This document shows positions 37,860 to 46,778 of a stretch of 64,000 nt of DNA, in pieces. Source of the DNA: Pseudomonas mohnii (GTDB taxonomy: Bacteria; Pseudomonadota; Gammaproteobacteria; Pseudomonadales; Pseudomonadaceae); contig NZ_FNRV01000001.1 of NCBI RefSeq assembly GCF_900105115.1, forward strand, positions 2,166,001 through 2,230,000. The letters are read 5' to 3'. A program made the position numbers and the translations under genes. Every line of letters starts with the position of its first letter. The stretch's first letter is position 1. The notes beneath the pieces were generated by a model. That model made no database searches. It was not told the DNA's origin and saw only the letters and a list, made by a program, of their open reading frames with translations.

Positions 37860-38234
37860 TCAGAACCGGGTCGGGCGCACCACCGCCGCACTGCGAGTCG
37901 GGTAGTGGCCCAGGCTCTGCAGGGTTTCCAGGCGGGCGCGGGCGCGGTAGGCGTACTCGCTCTGCGGATAGGTCGCGATAATGAATTGGTAAGTCTGAGC
38001 CGCATCGATAAACATCTTCTGCCGTTCCAGGCACTGACCGCGCATCATCGAGACTTCCGGCCACACGTAAGGTCGCGCCCGACTATCACGCTCGACCTTG
38101 GACAATTCAAGCATCACCTGCTCGCAATTACCCCGGTCATAGGCGCTATAGGCATTGTTCAAATGATGGTTCATCGCAAAACGAACGCAACCCGTGGCGC
38201 TGAGGGCAAGGGCGGCAATGAGCATGAATCGCAT
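37860..38234 (-). CDS. Tetratricopeptide-like lipoprotein
   Basis: The 124-residue protein has a lipobox: the signal MRFMLIAALALSATGC ends in Leu-Ser-Ala-Thr-Gly-Cys, with lipid attachment at Cys16. The rest is helical with TPR character (QTYQFIIATYPQSEYAYRAR). It probably sits in the outer membrane; function unknown. It is divergent from pykA across 171 bp. Confidence 0.8.
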   Translation of the reverse strand: MRFMLIAALALSATGCVRFAMNHHLNNAYSAYDRGNCEQVMLELSKVERDSRARPYVWPEVSMMRGQCLERQKMFIDAAQTYQFIIATYPQSEYAYRARARLETLQSLGHYPTRSAAVVRPTRF

Positions 38235-38405
38235 GGGGGATCTCCTGTCTTGAACGCTGTATCGACCCGCGAGCGGAAATCTTCAGGCCGCCGGGCGCAA
38301 AGTTGCCAGGTTCAATAAAGAAAGCAATAAGTAGTGCTTACGAACAATGACTACAACTTCGGACCATAGTAGCCTCACTCAGCGCTTGAACTCAGGAGTC
38401 TTTGC

Positions 38406-39857
38406 ATGTCCGTCCGTCGTACCAAAATCGTTGCCACCCTTGGCCCGGCCAGTAACTCGCCGGAAGTTCTCGAACAGCTGATTCTGGCTGGCCTGGACGT
38501 CGCCCGTCTGAACTTCTCCCACGGCACCCCCGACGAGCATAAGGCTCGCGCCAAGCTGGTGCGTGATCTCGCTGCCAAGCATGGCCGCTTCGTGGCCCTG
38601 CTGGGTGACCTGCAAGGCCCGAAAATCCGTATCGCCAAATTCGCCAACAAGCGCATCGAGCTGAAGATCGGTGATCAATTCACCTTCTCCACCAGCCATC
38701 CGCTGACCGAAGGCAACCAGCAAGTGGTCGGCATCGATTACCCGGATCTGGTCAAGGACTGCGGCGTGGGCGACGAGCTGCTGCTCGACGACGGTCGCGT
38801 CGTGATGCGTGTCGATACCGCCACCGCCACCGAACTGCACTGCACCGTGACCATCGGCGGTCCGCTGTCGGACCACAAAGGCATCAACCGTCGCGGTGGT
38901 GGCCTGACCGCACCGGCCCTGACCGAAAAAGACAAGGCTGACATCAAGCTCGCCGCCGAAATGCAGGTCGACTACCTCGCCGTATCGTTCCCGCGTGACG
39001 CTGCCGACATGGAATACGCCCGTCAACTGCGCGACGAAGCTGGCGGCACCGCCTGGCTGGTGGCGAAGATCGAACGCGCCGAAGCCGTGGCCGATGACGA
39101 AACCCTCGACGGCCTGATCCAGGCATCCGACGCGGTGATGGTGGCCCGTGGTGACCTGGGCGTGGAAATCGGCGACGCCGAGCTGGTGGGCATCCAGAAG
39201 AAAATCATTCTGCATGCACGCCGCCACAACAAGGCCGTGATCGTGGCGACCCAGATGATGGAGTCGATGATCCAGAACCCGATGCCGACCCGTGCTGAAG
39301 TGTCCGACGTGGCGAACGCCGTGCTCGACTACACCGACGCCGTGATGCTTTCTGCGGAAAGTGCCGCCGGTCTGTATCCGCTGGAGGCCGTGCAGGCCAT
39401 GGCACGCATCTGTGTCGGCGCCGAAAAGCACCCGACCAGCAAGACGTCCAGCCACCGCATCGGCAAGGAATTCACGCGTTGCGACGAGAGCATTGCCCTG
39501 GCGACCATGTACACCGCCAACCACTTCCCGGGCGTGAAGGCGATCATCGCCCTGACCGAAAGTGGCTACACCCCGCTGATCATGTCGCGCATCCGTTCCT
39601 CGGTGCCGATCTACGCGTTCACCCCGCACCGTGAAGCCCAGGCTCGCGCGGCGCTGTTCCGTGGCGTGTACACGATTCCGTTCGATCCGGCTTCGCTGGC
39701 GCCGAACGAAGTCAGCCAGAAGGCGATCGACGAGCTGGTCAAGCGCGGCATCGTGGTGAAAGGCGACTGGGTCATCCTGACCAAGGGCGACAGCTACCAC
39801 ACCACCGGTGGCACCAACGGCATGAAAATCCTGCACGTTGGCGACCCGATGGTCTGA
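38406..39857 (+). CDS. pykA: Pyruvate kinase
   Basis: The 483-residue enzyme converts phosphoenolpyruvate and ADP to pyruvate and ATP. The start MSVRRTKIVATLGPAS and the active-site region VAKIERAEAVADDETLDGLI are typical. PTRAEVSDVANAVLDYTDAV and MLSAESAAGLYPLEAV match the K+/Mg2+ site and C-terminal interface. Length fits the Pseudomonas type II (AMP/ribose-5-phosphate-regulated) kinase. A strong terminator follows. Confidence 0.97.
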   Translation: MSVRRTKIVATLGPASNSPEVLEQLILAGLDVARLNFSHGTPDEHKARAKLVRDLAAKHGRFVALLGDLQGPKIRIAKFANKRIELKIGDQFTFSTSHPLTEGNQQVVGIDYPDLVKDCGVGDELLLDDGRVVMRVDTATATELHCTVTIGGPLSDHKGINRRGGGLTAPALTEKDKADIKLAAEMQVDYLAVSFPRDAADMEYARQLRDEAGGTAWLVAKIERAEAVADDETLDGLIQASDAVMVARGDLGVEIGDAELVGIQKKIILHARRHNKAVIVATQMMESMIQNPMPTRAEVSDVANAVLDYTDAVMLSAESAAGLYPLEAVQAMARICVGAEKHPTSKTSSHRIGKEFTRCDESIALATMYTANHFPGVKAIIALTESGYTPLIMSRIRSSVPIYAFTPHREAQARAALFRGVYTIPFDPASLAPNEVSQKAIDELVKRGIVVKGDWVILTKGDSYHTTGGTNGMKILHVGDPMV

Positions 39858-39883
39858 GTGACCGAGCGCTGAAAAACAAAAGC

Positions 39884-39912
39884 CCCGCCATGTGAATGCC
39901 GGGGCTTTTTTT
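39884..39912 (+). terminator. Rho-independent terminator of pykA
   Basis: AAAGCCCCG and CGGGGCTTT pair around a short loop and run into T8, 27 bp after the stop codon. Confidence 0.92.
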
Positions 39913-39940
39913 TCTGATTCGACAGGTGTGTTGTCTGATC

Positions 39941-40046
39941 CGGCCTCTTCGCGGGCAAGCCCGCTCCCACAGTAGCCGGTGTCGTTCACATAACCTGTAC
40001 CGAACACAAAATCCTGTGGGAGCGGGCTTGCCCGCGATGGGGCCGG
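39941..40046. repeat. REP pair (inverted)
   Basis: Facing GCGGGCAAGCCCGCTCCCAC-type units lie at 39941-39972 and 40013-40046, between the convergent pykA and enoyl-CoA hydratase genes. Confidence 0.85.
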
Positions 40047-40062
40047 CCCTGACACCGCAAGT

Positions 40063-40812
40063 TCAATGCCTGTTGATAAACCCTGCCAACGCCGCCATCG
40101 CTTCCGGCGAACGCAGCCGCTGGGTAAACAGCGCACCCTCTTCTTCTATGACCTTGCGCAACATCTCCCGATCCGGCGCCCTCATCAATTGCTTGCTGAT
40201 ACGCACCGCTTCCGGCGGCAGCGACTCAAAACGCAGCGCCATTTCCCGTGCCTTGGCCAACGTCTCTTCGCCACTGCCCAAGGCTTCGCAGGCAATGCCC
40301 CATACGGCAGCTTGTTCACCGCTGAAACCCTCACCGAGCAACAGCAACTCCGCCGCCTTGGCCTGCCCGAGCAAGCGCGGCAGGATCAGGCTGGAACCGA
40401 ATTCCGGGCACAAACCAAGGTTGACGAATGGCATGCGCAAACGCGCATCGCGGCTGACATACACCAGATCACAATGCAGCAACAGGGTCGTACCAATGCC
40501 CACCGCCGCACCCGCCACCGCCGCGATCACCGGCTTGCGGCATTCAAGCAGGTTGAGCATGAACTGGAACACCGGGCTGTCGAGGCCGCTCGGCGGTTGC
40601 TGGATGAAATCGGCGATGTCGTTGCCGGCGGTGAAGCACTCACTGGAACCCGTGATCAGTACGGCATGGATTTCAGGGTCGTGGTCGGCCAGTTTCAGCG
40701 CTTCGGCCAAGTGGCTGTACATGGCGCGGGTCAGGGCGTTTTTCTTGTCGGGACGATTCAGCCGCAGGGTCAACAGGCCCCGTTCGCGTTCAACTTGGAT
40801 GGCATCGGTCAT
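40063..40812 (-). CDS. Enoyl-CoA hydratase/isomerase family protein
   Basis: The 249-residue crotonase-fold protein starts MTDAIQVERERGLLTLRLN. The oxyanion-hole motif is GSSECFTAGNDIADF and the second segment has ARLRMPFVNLGLCPEFGSSL, with a Glu at the place of catalytic Glu164. Probable roles are beta-oxidation hydration or isomerisation. It lies 29 bp after the ferredoxin reductase gene on the same strand. The start excludes 68 upstream codons of another frame's shadow. Confidence 0.9.
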   Translation of the reverse strand: MTDAIQVERERGLLTLRLNRPDKKNALTRAMYSHLAEALKLADHDPEIHAVLITGSSECFTAGNDIADFIQQPPSGLDSPVFQFMLNLLECRKPVIAAVAGAAVGIGTTLLLHCDLVYVSRDARLRMPFVNLGLCPEFGSSLILPRLLGQAKAAELLLLGEGFSGEQAAVWGIACEALGSGEETLAKAREMALRFESLPPEAVRISKQLMRAPDREMLRKVIEEEGALFTQRLRSPEAMAALAGFINRH

Positions 40813-40841
40813 GGCAGGTCTCGCGTCTGAAAGATCAGCGC

Positions 40842-41777
40842 TCAACCACGGGGCAGGAAGACGTCGGCCAGCAGTTGATTGCGCGGCAATCCCGCCAGGT
40901 ACAGGCGTCTGGCAAAGGCGTCGATGCTGTCGGGGGCTCCGCAGAGTAAGGCCTGGGTTTGCCGGGAAACAAGCCGCAGTTGCGCCAAAGCCGCCGGCAA
41001 CTCGGCCGCGGTCCACAGCTCGATACTCAGGTTCGACCGGTTCGCCGCCAGGGCTTGCAGGGGTTTGGCCAGATAATGCTCATTGGCATCATGGGCCAGG
41101 TGAATGACACGAATCGCACCCTGGTGATCCTGGCGCAACGCTTCGCGCAACACACCGAACAGCGGCCCCAATCCGGTGCCCGCAGCCATCAGCCACAGCG
41201 GGCGCTCGTGCCAGTCCGGGTCGTAATGCAAGGCCCCGCCACGCAACTCGCCGAGACGGATCCCGTCGCCGATCTTCAGTTGACGCGCCGCGTCGCTGAA
41301 TTGCCCGGGCTGTCGACAATCGAGGTGAAACTCCAGAAAACGGTCATCTTGCGGCAGGCTGGCGAGGGAGTAAGGCCGCGCCACATTGCCCGCCCACAAC
41401 ACCAGATGCTGGCCGGCGCTGTAGCGCAATGGCCGCTGCGGGGTCAGGCGCAAACGCAACACGCTGGCGCTCAGCCAATCGACGGCGGCGACCTCGGCCG
41501 GCTGGCCATCCCGCTGCGGGTCGAAGGTGTGCACCTGCAGGTCCTCGATCACCTGGCACTGACAGGCCAGGCGCCAGCCTTGCTGACGCTGCTCGGCGCT
41601 CAATGCATCGGGACGGCTGTCGCTCGGCAGGCCTCGCACACATTGCACCAGGCAGGCATGGCAACTGCCGGCGCGACAGCTGTAGGGCACCGGCACGCCG
41701 TTCTGATTCAGGGCATCCAGCAAATTACTGCCCGCCGCCACCGACCATAAACGGTCGCCAACACGTAATTCAGGCAT
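40842..41777 (-). CDS. 2Fe-2S ferredoxin/FAD-dependent oxidoreductase
   Basis: The 311-residue protein has an N-terminal plant-type ferredoxin domain with Cys ligands in PYSCRAGSCHACLVQC and a fourth Cys in LACQCQV. An FAD domain (RPYSLASLP) and an NAD domain (LMAAGTGLGPLFGVLREAL) follow. This is the electron-transfer component type used by oxygenases. No oxygenase lies nearby. The start overlaps the GGDEF gene end by 8 bp. Confidence 0.9.
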   Translation of the reverse strand: MPELRVGDRLWSVAAGSNLLDALNQNGVPVPYSCRAGSCHACLVQCVRGLPSDSRPDALSAEQRQQGWRLACQCQVIEDLQVHTFDPQRDGQPAEVAAVDWLSASVLRLRLTPQRPLRYSAGQHLVLWAGNVARPYSLASLPQDDRFLEFHLDCRQPGQFSDAARQLKIGDGIRLGELRGGALHYDPDWHERPLWLMAAGTGLGPLFGVLREALRQDHQGAIRVIHLAHDANEHYLAKPLQALAANRSNLSIELWTAAELPAALAQLRLVSRQTQALLCGAPDSIDAFARRLYLAGLPRNQLLADVFLPRG

Positions 41778-42888
41778 CGACGTTTTCCCAGGCCGCCGCG
41801 CAACGGTTGCGGCCGTCGCGTTTGGCGCGATAAAGCGCCTGGTCGGCGCGCTGCAAGGCATCGTCGAGATCATCACCGAGTTCCAGCAGGGTCATGCCGG
41901 CGGACAGGCTGAGGTTGCGCACATTCAGGCCAATCAATTCGACATCGGTAAAGGCGATGCGCAGCCGCTCGCAACAGGAGGTCAAGCTCTCGGGATCGCA
42001 ATCGGGCAGCAGCACCACGAACTCCTCGCCGCCATAACGGGCCAGGACATCACCCTCGCGCAGACAGGCCGAGGCCACGCCGGCAAAGGCTTGCAACACC
42101 TGGTCGCCTGCCGCGTGGCCGTGCAGATCGTTGATGCGTTTGAAATGGTCGAGATCGATCAGTGCCAGGCCATGCACGACACCCACCTCCATGGCGTTCA
42201 ACTCGCGGGAGGCCAGGCGCAGGAAATGCCGACGATTGAACAACCCGGTCAACTCATCAGTGGCCACCAGGTCCTCGAGCTGACGCATCATCCCGCGCAG
42301 CGTGTCCTGGTGCGCCTGCAAGGCAAATCGCCGCTGACGCATGCGGTGTCGCGAAGCCTGGACATAACCGGCATAGAGCACCAGCCACACCAGCACGATC
42401 AACAGCACGCACACCTGCAACGCCGCCAATGCCGGGTCAGGCAACTGGAAGTGGTAGCCCTCCCACAGCGTGATCGCGCTGAAACTGAAAAACACCAGCG
42501 AGGCACAACGCACAAATGAGCGACGGGACAGATGGAACAGCCCGAACAGCAGAATCAGTACGTAAAAAACCAGAAACGCCCCACGGGCATCCCCCAGGTG
42601 TGCGATCAGCCAGGTCTGCCACCCCAGCCCCAGCAAGACTTGGGCCTCGGTCAGGCTGGGGTCGGCAAAGCGCAGGTTGAGGCCCGAATAGAACAGTGCA
42701 AACAGCGTCGCCTGACTGATGACCACCAGTGCGCTGCCAATGGCAACGCCGGAGAGCGACTCTTCAAAGTGCCCGGTAAAAAACGCCAGCCACAGCAATA
42801 CCAATGCCAGGGCATAGGTGCCGGCCGCAAGGGCGAAACGCTTGAGCAACAGTCGCTGGATGGTGTTATGGGTCAATCGTTGACTCAC
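41770..42888 (-). CDS. Membrane diguanylate cyclase (GGDEF), SadC-like position
   Basis: The 372-residue protein has about six hydrophobic helices in the first 190 residues, then a GGDEF domain. The active site is GGEEF near residue 285. An RxxD inhibitory site (REGD) lies five residues before it, so product inhibition is likely. It should make cyclic di-GMP at the inner membrane. The gene position, upstream of a ferredoxin reductase and divergent from fumarase, corresponds to P. aeruginosa SadC as I recall it, but the protein here is shorter. Confidence 0.88.
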   Translation of the reverse strand: MSQRLTHNTIQRLLLKRFALAAGTYALALVLLWLAFFTGHFEESLSGVAIGSALVVISQATLFALFYSGLNLRFADPSLTEAQVLLGLGWQTWLIAHLGDARGAFLVFYVLILLFGLFHLSRRSFVRCASLVFFSFSAITLWEGYHFQLPDPALAALQVCVLLIVLVWLVLYAGYVQASRHRMRQRRFALQAHQDTLRGMMRQLEDLVATDELTGLFNRRHFLRLASRELNAMEVGVVHGLALIDLDHFKRINDLHGHAAGDQVLQAFAGVASACLREGDVLARYGGEEFVVLLPDCDPESLTSCCERLRIAFTDVELIGLNVRNLSLSAGMTLLELGDDLDDALQRADQALYRAKRDGRNRCAAAWENVDA

Positions 42889-43257
42889 CGAATGAAAGGA
42901 GACTGACAGAGCGTCCTACTCTACAGACCGTATGTCACTTTAGTGGCGTGGCCAATAAATGACCATCCTATTTTCAAGGGTGGATAACAGGAATACACGC
43001 GGCTCTACGGGAGCAAGCTCCCTCGCCACAAAAGCAATATGCCTTTATCTGCCCGTTTCAAACTTGCTGCAGCCTATATGCGACCAACGATTGATTACCG
43101 GCGGGTGTTTACGGAACCGAGGCGCGTTATACTGCCGCGCCTTTTTAGCGTCGCGCCAGCATGCCCGGCGTGCCTTGAAAGGTGCTTGCAACCGACCGAT
43201 GCACCCAAGCTGCAAGCACCTTATTGAATGTTCCCGTCTTTTAGAGGAGCGCGACTC
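42889..43257. other. Intergenic region upstream of fumarase
   Basis: The 369 bp contain a degenerate REP core (43006-43030), a possible promoter (GTTTAC 43107-43112, TATACT 43128-43133, spacer 15 bp) and a 12-bp inverted repeat listed separately. Short ORFs here are not supported. Confidence 0.5.
43179..43222 (+). promoter_or_regulatory. Hairpin in the predicted fumarase 5' leader
   Basis: AAGGTGCTTGCA (43179-43190) and TGCAAGCACCTT (43211-43222) are perfect 12-bp complements with a 20-nt loop, ending 35 bp before the ATG. No run of T follows directly. Confidence 0.6.
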
Positions 43258-44781
43258 ATGACCGTGATCAAGCAAGACGACCTGATTCAGAGCGTTGCCG
43301 ACGCCCTGCAGTTCATTTCCTACTACCACCCCGTGGATTTCATCCAGGCGATGCACGAGGCCTACCTGCGTGAAGAATCGCCGGCAGCCCGTGACTCCAT
43401 CGCTCAAATCCTGATCAACTCGCGCATGTGCGCCACCGGCCATCGTCCGATCTGCCAGGACACCGGCATCGTGACCGTGTTTGTCCGCGTGGGCATGGAC
43501 GTACGTTGGGATGGCGCCACCATGGGCCTGGACGACATGATCAACGAAGGCGTGCGTCGCGCCTACAACCTGCCGGAAAACGTCCTGCGTGCCTCGATCC
43601 TTGCCGACCCGGCAGGCGCTCGCAAGAACACCAAGGACAACACCCCAGCCGTTATCCACTACTCCATCGTTCCGGGTAACACCGTGGAAGTGGACGTGGC
43701 GGCCAAGGGCGGCGGTTCCGAGAACAAATCGAAAATGGCCATGCTCAACCCGTCCGACTCGATCGTCGACTGGGTGCTCAAGACCGTTCCGACCATGGGC
43801 GCCGGCTGGTGCCCACCGGGTATGCTCGGCATCGGCATCGGCGGCACCGCCGAGAAAGCCGCGGTGATGGCCAAGGAAGTGTTGATGGAATCCATCGACA
43901 TCCACGAACTGAAGGCCCGTGGCCCACAGAACCGCATCGAAGAAATGCGTCTGGAACTGTTCGAGAAGGTCAACCAGTTGGGCATCGGCGCCCAGGGCCT
44001 GGGCGGCCTGACCACCGTGCTCGACGTGAAGATCATGGATTACCCGACTCACGCCGCTTCGTTGCCGGTGTGCATGATCCCGAACTGCGCCGCCACCCGC
44101 CACGCACACTTCGTGCTCGACGGCTCCGGCCCGGCGTCCCTGGAAGCGCCACCGCTGGACGCCTACCCGGAAATCGTCTGGGAAGCAGGTCCTTCGGCCC
44201 GCCGCGTCAACCTCGACACCCTGACCCCGGAAGAAGTGCAGAGCTGGAAGCCGGGCGAAACCATCCTGCTCAACGGCAAGATGCTCACCGGTCGCGACGC
44301 CGCGCACAAGCGCATGGTCGAGATGCTGAACAAGGGTGAAACCCTGCCGGTAGACTTGAAGGGCCGCTTCATCTACTACGTCGGCCCGGTCGATCCGGTC
44401 CGTGAAGAAGTGGTTGGTCCGGCTGGCCCGACCACCGCGACGCGGATGGACAAGTTCACCCGCCAGATCCTCGAGCAAACCGGCCTGCTGGGCATGATCG
44501 GCAAATCCGAGCGCGGCCCGACCGCCATCGAGGCGATCAAGGACTACAAGGCCGTTTACCTGATGGCTGTCGGCGGCGCGGCTTACCTGGTGGCGCAAGC
44601 CATCAAGAAATCCCGCGTGGTGGCTTTCGCCGAACTGGGCATGGAAGCGATCTACGAGTTCGACGTGAAAGACATGCCGGTCACTGTTGCAGTCGACAGC
44701 AACGGCGAGTCGGTACACATCACCGGTCCTGCCATCTGGCAGAAAAAGATCAGTGACAGCCTGGCGGTGGAAGTGCAGTAA
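43258..44781 (+). CDS. Class I fumarate hydratase (iron-sulfur)
   Basis: The 507-residue enzyme hydrates fumarate to malate in the TCA cycle. The start MTVIKQDDLIQSVADALQFI is typical, and the Cys ligands for the [4Fe-4S] cluster are in ATGHRPICQDTGIVTVF and LPVCMIPNCAATRHAHF. The C-terminal half (VGPAGPTTATRMDKFTRQIL) is complete. Homologue of E. coli FumA/FumB; P. aeruginosa PA4333 as I recall it. A terminator follows. Confidence 0.95.
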   Translation: MTVIKQDDLIQSVADALQFISYYHPVDFIQAMHEAYLREESPAARDSIAQILINSRMCATGHRPICQDTGIVTVFVRVGMDVRWDGATMGLDDMINEGVRRAYNLPENVLRASILADPAGARKNTKDNTPAVIHYSIVPGNTVEVDVAAKGGGSENKSKMAMLNPSDSIVDWVLKTVPTMGAGWCPPGMLGIGIGGTAEKAAVMAKEVLMESIDIHELKARGPQNRIEEMRLELFEKVNQLGIGAQGLGGLTTVLDVKIMDYPTHAASLPVCMIPNCAATRHAHFVLDGSGPASLEAPPLDAYPEIVWEAGPSARRVNLDTLTPEEVQSWKPGETILLNGKMLTGRDAAHKRMVEMLNKGETLPVDLKGRFIYYVGPVDPVREEVVGPAGPTTATRMDKFTRQILEQTGLLGMIGKSERGPTAIEAIKDYKAVYLMAVGGAAYLVAQAIKKSRVVAFAELGMEAIYEFDVKDMPVTVAVDSNGESVHITGPAIWQKKISDSLAVEVQ

Positions 44782-44801
44782 GTATTTCGACTGACCACTG
44801 A

Positions 44802-44836
44802 AAAAGGCGACAGGGCTACCCCTGTCGCCTTTTTTA
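44802..44836 (+). terminator. Rho-independent terminator of fumarase
   Basis: GCGACAGGG (44807-44815) and CCCTGTCGC (44820-44828) form a stem with a 4-nt loop, followed by six Ts. Confidence 0.92.
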
Positions 44837-44857
44837 TTGCCAGATGCGTCCCCTTTA

Positions 44858-44955
44858 CGAGCGAGCCTGCTCGCGATGGACGCATGGACAACACGGTTTG
44901 TCTGTTGCCCCGCGTTATCGTTGACGACCATCGCGAGCAGGCTCGCTCCTACAAG
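44858..44955. repeat. REP pair (inverted)
   Basis: Facing GCGAGCAGGCTCGC-type units at 44858-44879 and 44928-44955 lie between the fumarase terminator and the sensor kinase gene. Confidence 0.82.
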
Positions 44956-45011
44956 GGTCAAGCGCCGCATGTTATGGTGCGCGCCCTCTGTACCTGTGTG
45001 TCATACCCAGC

Positions 45012-46778
45012 ATGTTCGAGTTATCTCGCCCCTTGCGCCTGGCGCTCTACACCCTGGTGATCATCGCCGGTGCCGCCATCGCCGCCACCCTGGCGATGCG
45101 CCACACCGTACGCCAGTCCATGGTCGAAGACGCCGCCCGGGCCAATCAGCAATTGGCGCTGTACGCCACGTCGCTGCATACCCTGATCGAGCGTTACCGT
45201 GCCCTGCCCTCCGTGCTGGCATTGGACCCGCAATTACGCGGAGCACTCAATGGCCCGGTAAGCCCCGAGCAACAGGACGTGCTGAACCGCAAGCTGGAAA
45301 AAATCAACGGCGCCGCCGAGTCCTCGACCCTGGAATTGCTTGATCGCACCGGCCTGGCCGTGGCGGCGAGTAACTGGCGCCTGCCCAGCAGCTACGTCGG
45401 GCACAACTACGGCTTCCGCCCATACTTCAGTCAGACGCGCACCCAGGGCACCGGGCGTTTTTACGCCGTGGGCGTGACCAGTGGGATACCGGGTTACTTC
45501 CTGTCCAGCGCCGTCAGCGATGACGATGGGCAGTTTCTCGGCGCGATGGTGGTCAAACTGGAATTTCCGGAACTGGAACGGGAGTGGCGTCAGGGCAGCG
45601 ACACACTGCTGGTCAGCGATGCCCGTGGGATCATCTTCATCGCCAACCAGCCGGGCTGGCGCTATCGGCTGCTGAAACCGCTCGATGACAACGATCACGC
45701 CGAACTCAAGGCCACACGGCAATACGATAAGCAGCCCCTGACACTGCTGGATCATCAAACGCTGCGACGCTTCGATGACAACAGCGAGCTGGCGCGGGTC
45801 GATGGCCCGGACGGTCAATCTGATTACCTATGGGAGTCCCTTCCGCTTCCCGCCGAAGGCTGGACCCTGCACCTGCTACGCCGCCCGCAGGTCGCGTTCG
45901 AGGACAGTCGCAACGCTGCGCTCGCCGCTGCCGGCCTTTGGTTGACCCTGGTGTTTCTACTGCTGTTCCTCAACCAGCGCTGGCGTCTGGCGAAAATGCG
46001 CCAGCGCAGCCGCGAGGAGCTTGAACAGTTGGTGGAAGAGCGCACCCGCGACTTGCGCACCGCCCAGGAAGGCCTGGTGCAATCGGCCAAACTCGCGGCC
46101 CTCGGGCAGATGTCCGCCGCCCTCGCCCATGAGATCAATCAGCCGTTGACTGCCCAGCGCATGCAGCTTGCCACGCTGCGGTTGCTGCTCGACCACGGCC
46201 GCATCGACGACGCCTACAAAGCGCTCAAACCGCTGGACGAGATGCTCACGCGCATGGCGGCGCTCACCGGACACCTGAAAACCTTCGCCCGCAAAAGTCC
46301 TGGCGGCTTGCGCGAACGCCTGGATCTGGCCACCGTGGTGGATCAGTCAATGCAACTGCTCGACACCCGATTGCGCGATGAGCAAGTCAGCACGGTGTTG
46401 CATCTGACGCGTCCGGCCTGGGTGCGCGGCGATGCGATTCGTCTGGAACAAGTGCTGATCAACCTGCTGCGCAATGCCCTGGACGCAATGCAGGACAAAC
46501 CCTGCAAGCGCCTGGAAATCCGTCTCGAAGCCGATGAACAATTGTGGCGCCTGAGCGTCATTGATAACGGTGGCGGCATTGCCGAAGAGAACCTGGCCAA
46601 AGTGTTCGACCCGTTCTTCACCACCAAACCGGTCGGCGATGGACTGGGCATCGGACTGGCGGTTTCCTTTGCAATCGCTCACGAGTCGGGCGGGCGCCTG
46701 ACGGCCGGCAATCGCGACAACGGCGCCGTGTTCTCCCTCACCCTGCCCATCGACCTGGAGGCCCATGGCTCATGCTGA
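45012..46778 (+). CDS. Membrane sensor histidine kinase (MifS/DctB-like)
   Basis: The 588-residue kinase has a membrane helix near residues 10-30, a periplasmic double-Cache-like sensor region of about 260 residues (NYGFRPYFSQTRTQGTGRFY is typical of dicarboxylate sensors), and a second helix near 300-320. A coiled coil, His373 (ALAHEINQPLTAQRMQ) and an intact ATPase domain (NLLRNALDAM; DNGGGI; GDGLGIGLAV) follow. The gene overlaps the sigma-54 regulator by 7 bp. Because the adjacent transporter is KgtP-like, alpha-ketoglutarate is a likely signal, as for P. aeruginosa MifSR. Confidence 0.88.
   Translation: MFELSRPLRLALYTLVIIAGAAIAATLAMRHTVRQSMVEDAARANQQLALYATSLHTLIERYRALPSVLALDPQLRGALNGPVSPEQQDVLNRKLEKINGAAESSTLELLDRTGLAVAASNWRLPSSYVGHNYGFRPYFSQTRTQGTGRFYAVGVTSGIPGYFLSSAVSDDDGQFLGAMVVKLEFPELEREWRQGSDTLLVSDARGIIFIANQPGWRYRLLKPLDDNDHAELKATRQYDKQPLTLLDHQTLRRFDDNSELARVDGPDGQSDYLWESLPLPAEGWTLHLLRRPQVAFEDSRNAALAAAGLWLTLVFLLLFLNQRWRLAKMRQRSREELEQLVEERTRDLRTAQEGLVQSAKLAALGQMSAALAHEINQPLTAQRMQLATLRLLLDHGRIDDAYKALKPLDEMLTRMAALTGHLKTFARKSPGGLRERLDLATVVDQSMQLLDTRLRDEQVSTVLHLTRPAWVRGDAIRLEQVLINLLRNALDAMQDKPCKRLEIRLEADEQLWRLSVIDNGGGIAEENLAKVFDPFFTTKPVGDGLGIGLAVSFAIAHESGGRLTAGNRDNGAVFSLTLPIDLEAHGSC

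Noticed and set aside
38379..40136. 585-codon minus-strand frame opposite pykA
   Set aside because: Antisense shadow of a highly biased gene; it runs through the terminator and REP pair, which a real gene would not encode.
43045..44970. 641-codon minus-strand frame opposite fumarase
   Set aside because: Antisense shadow; it also translates the REP sequence and terminator.
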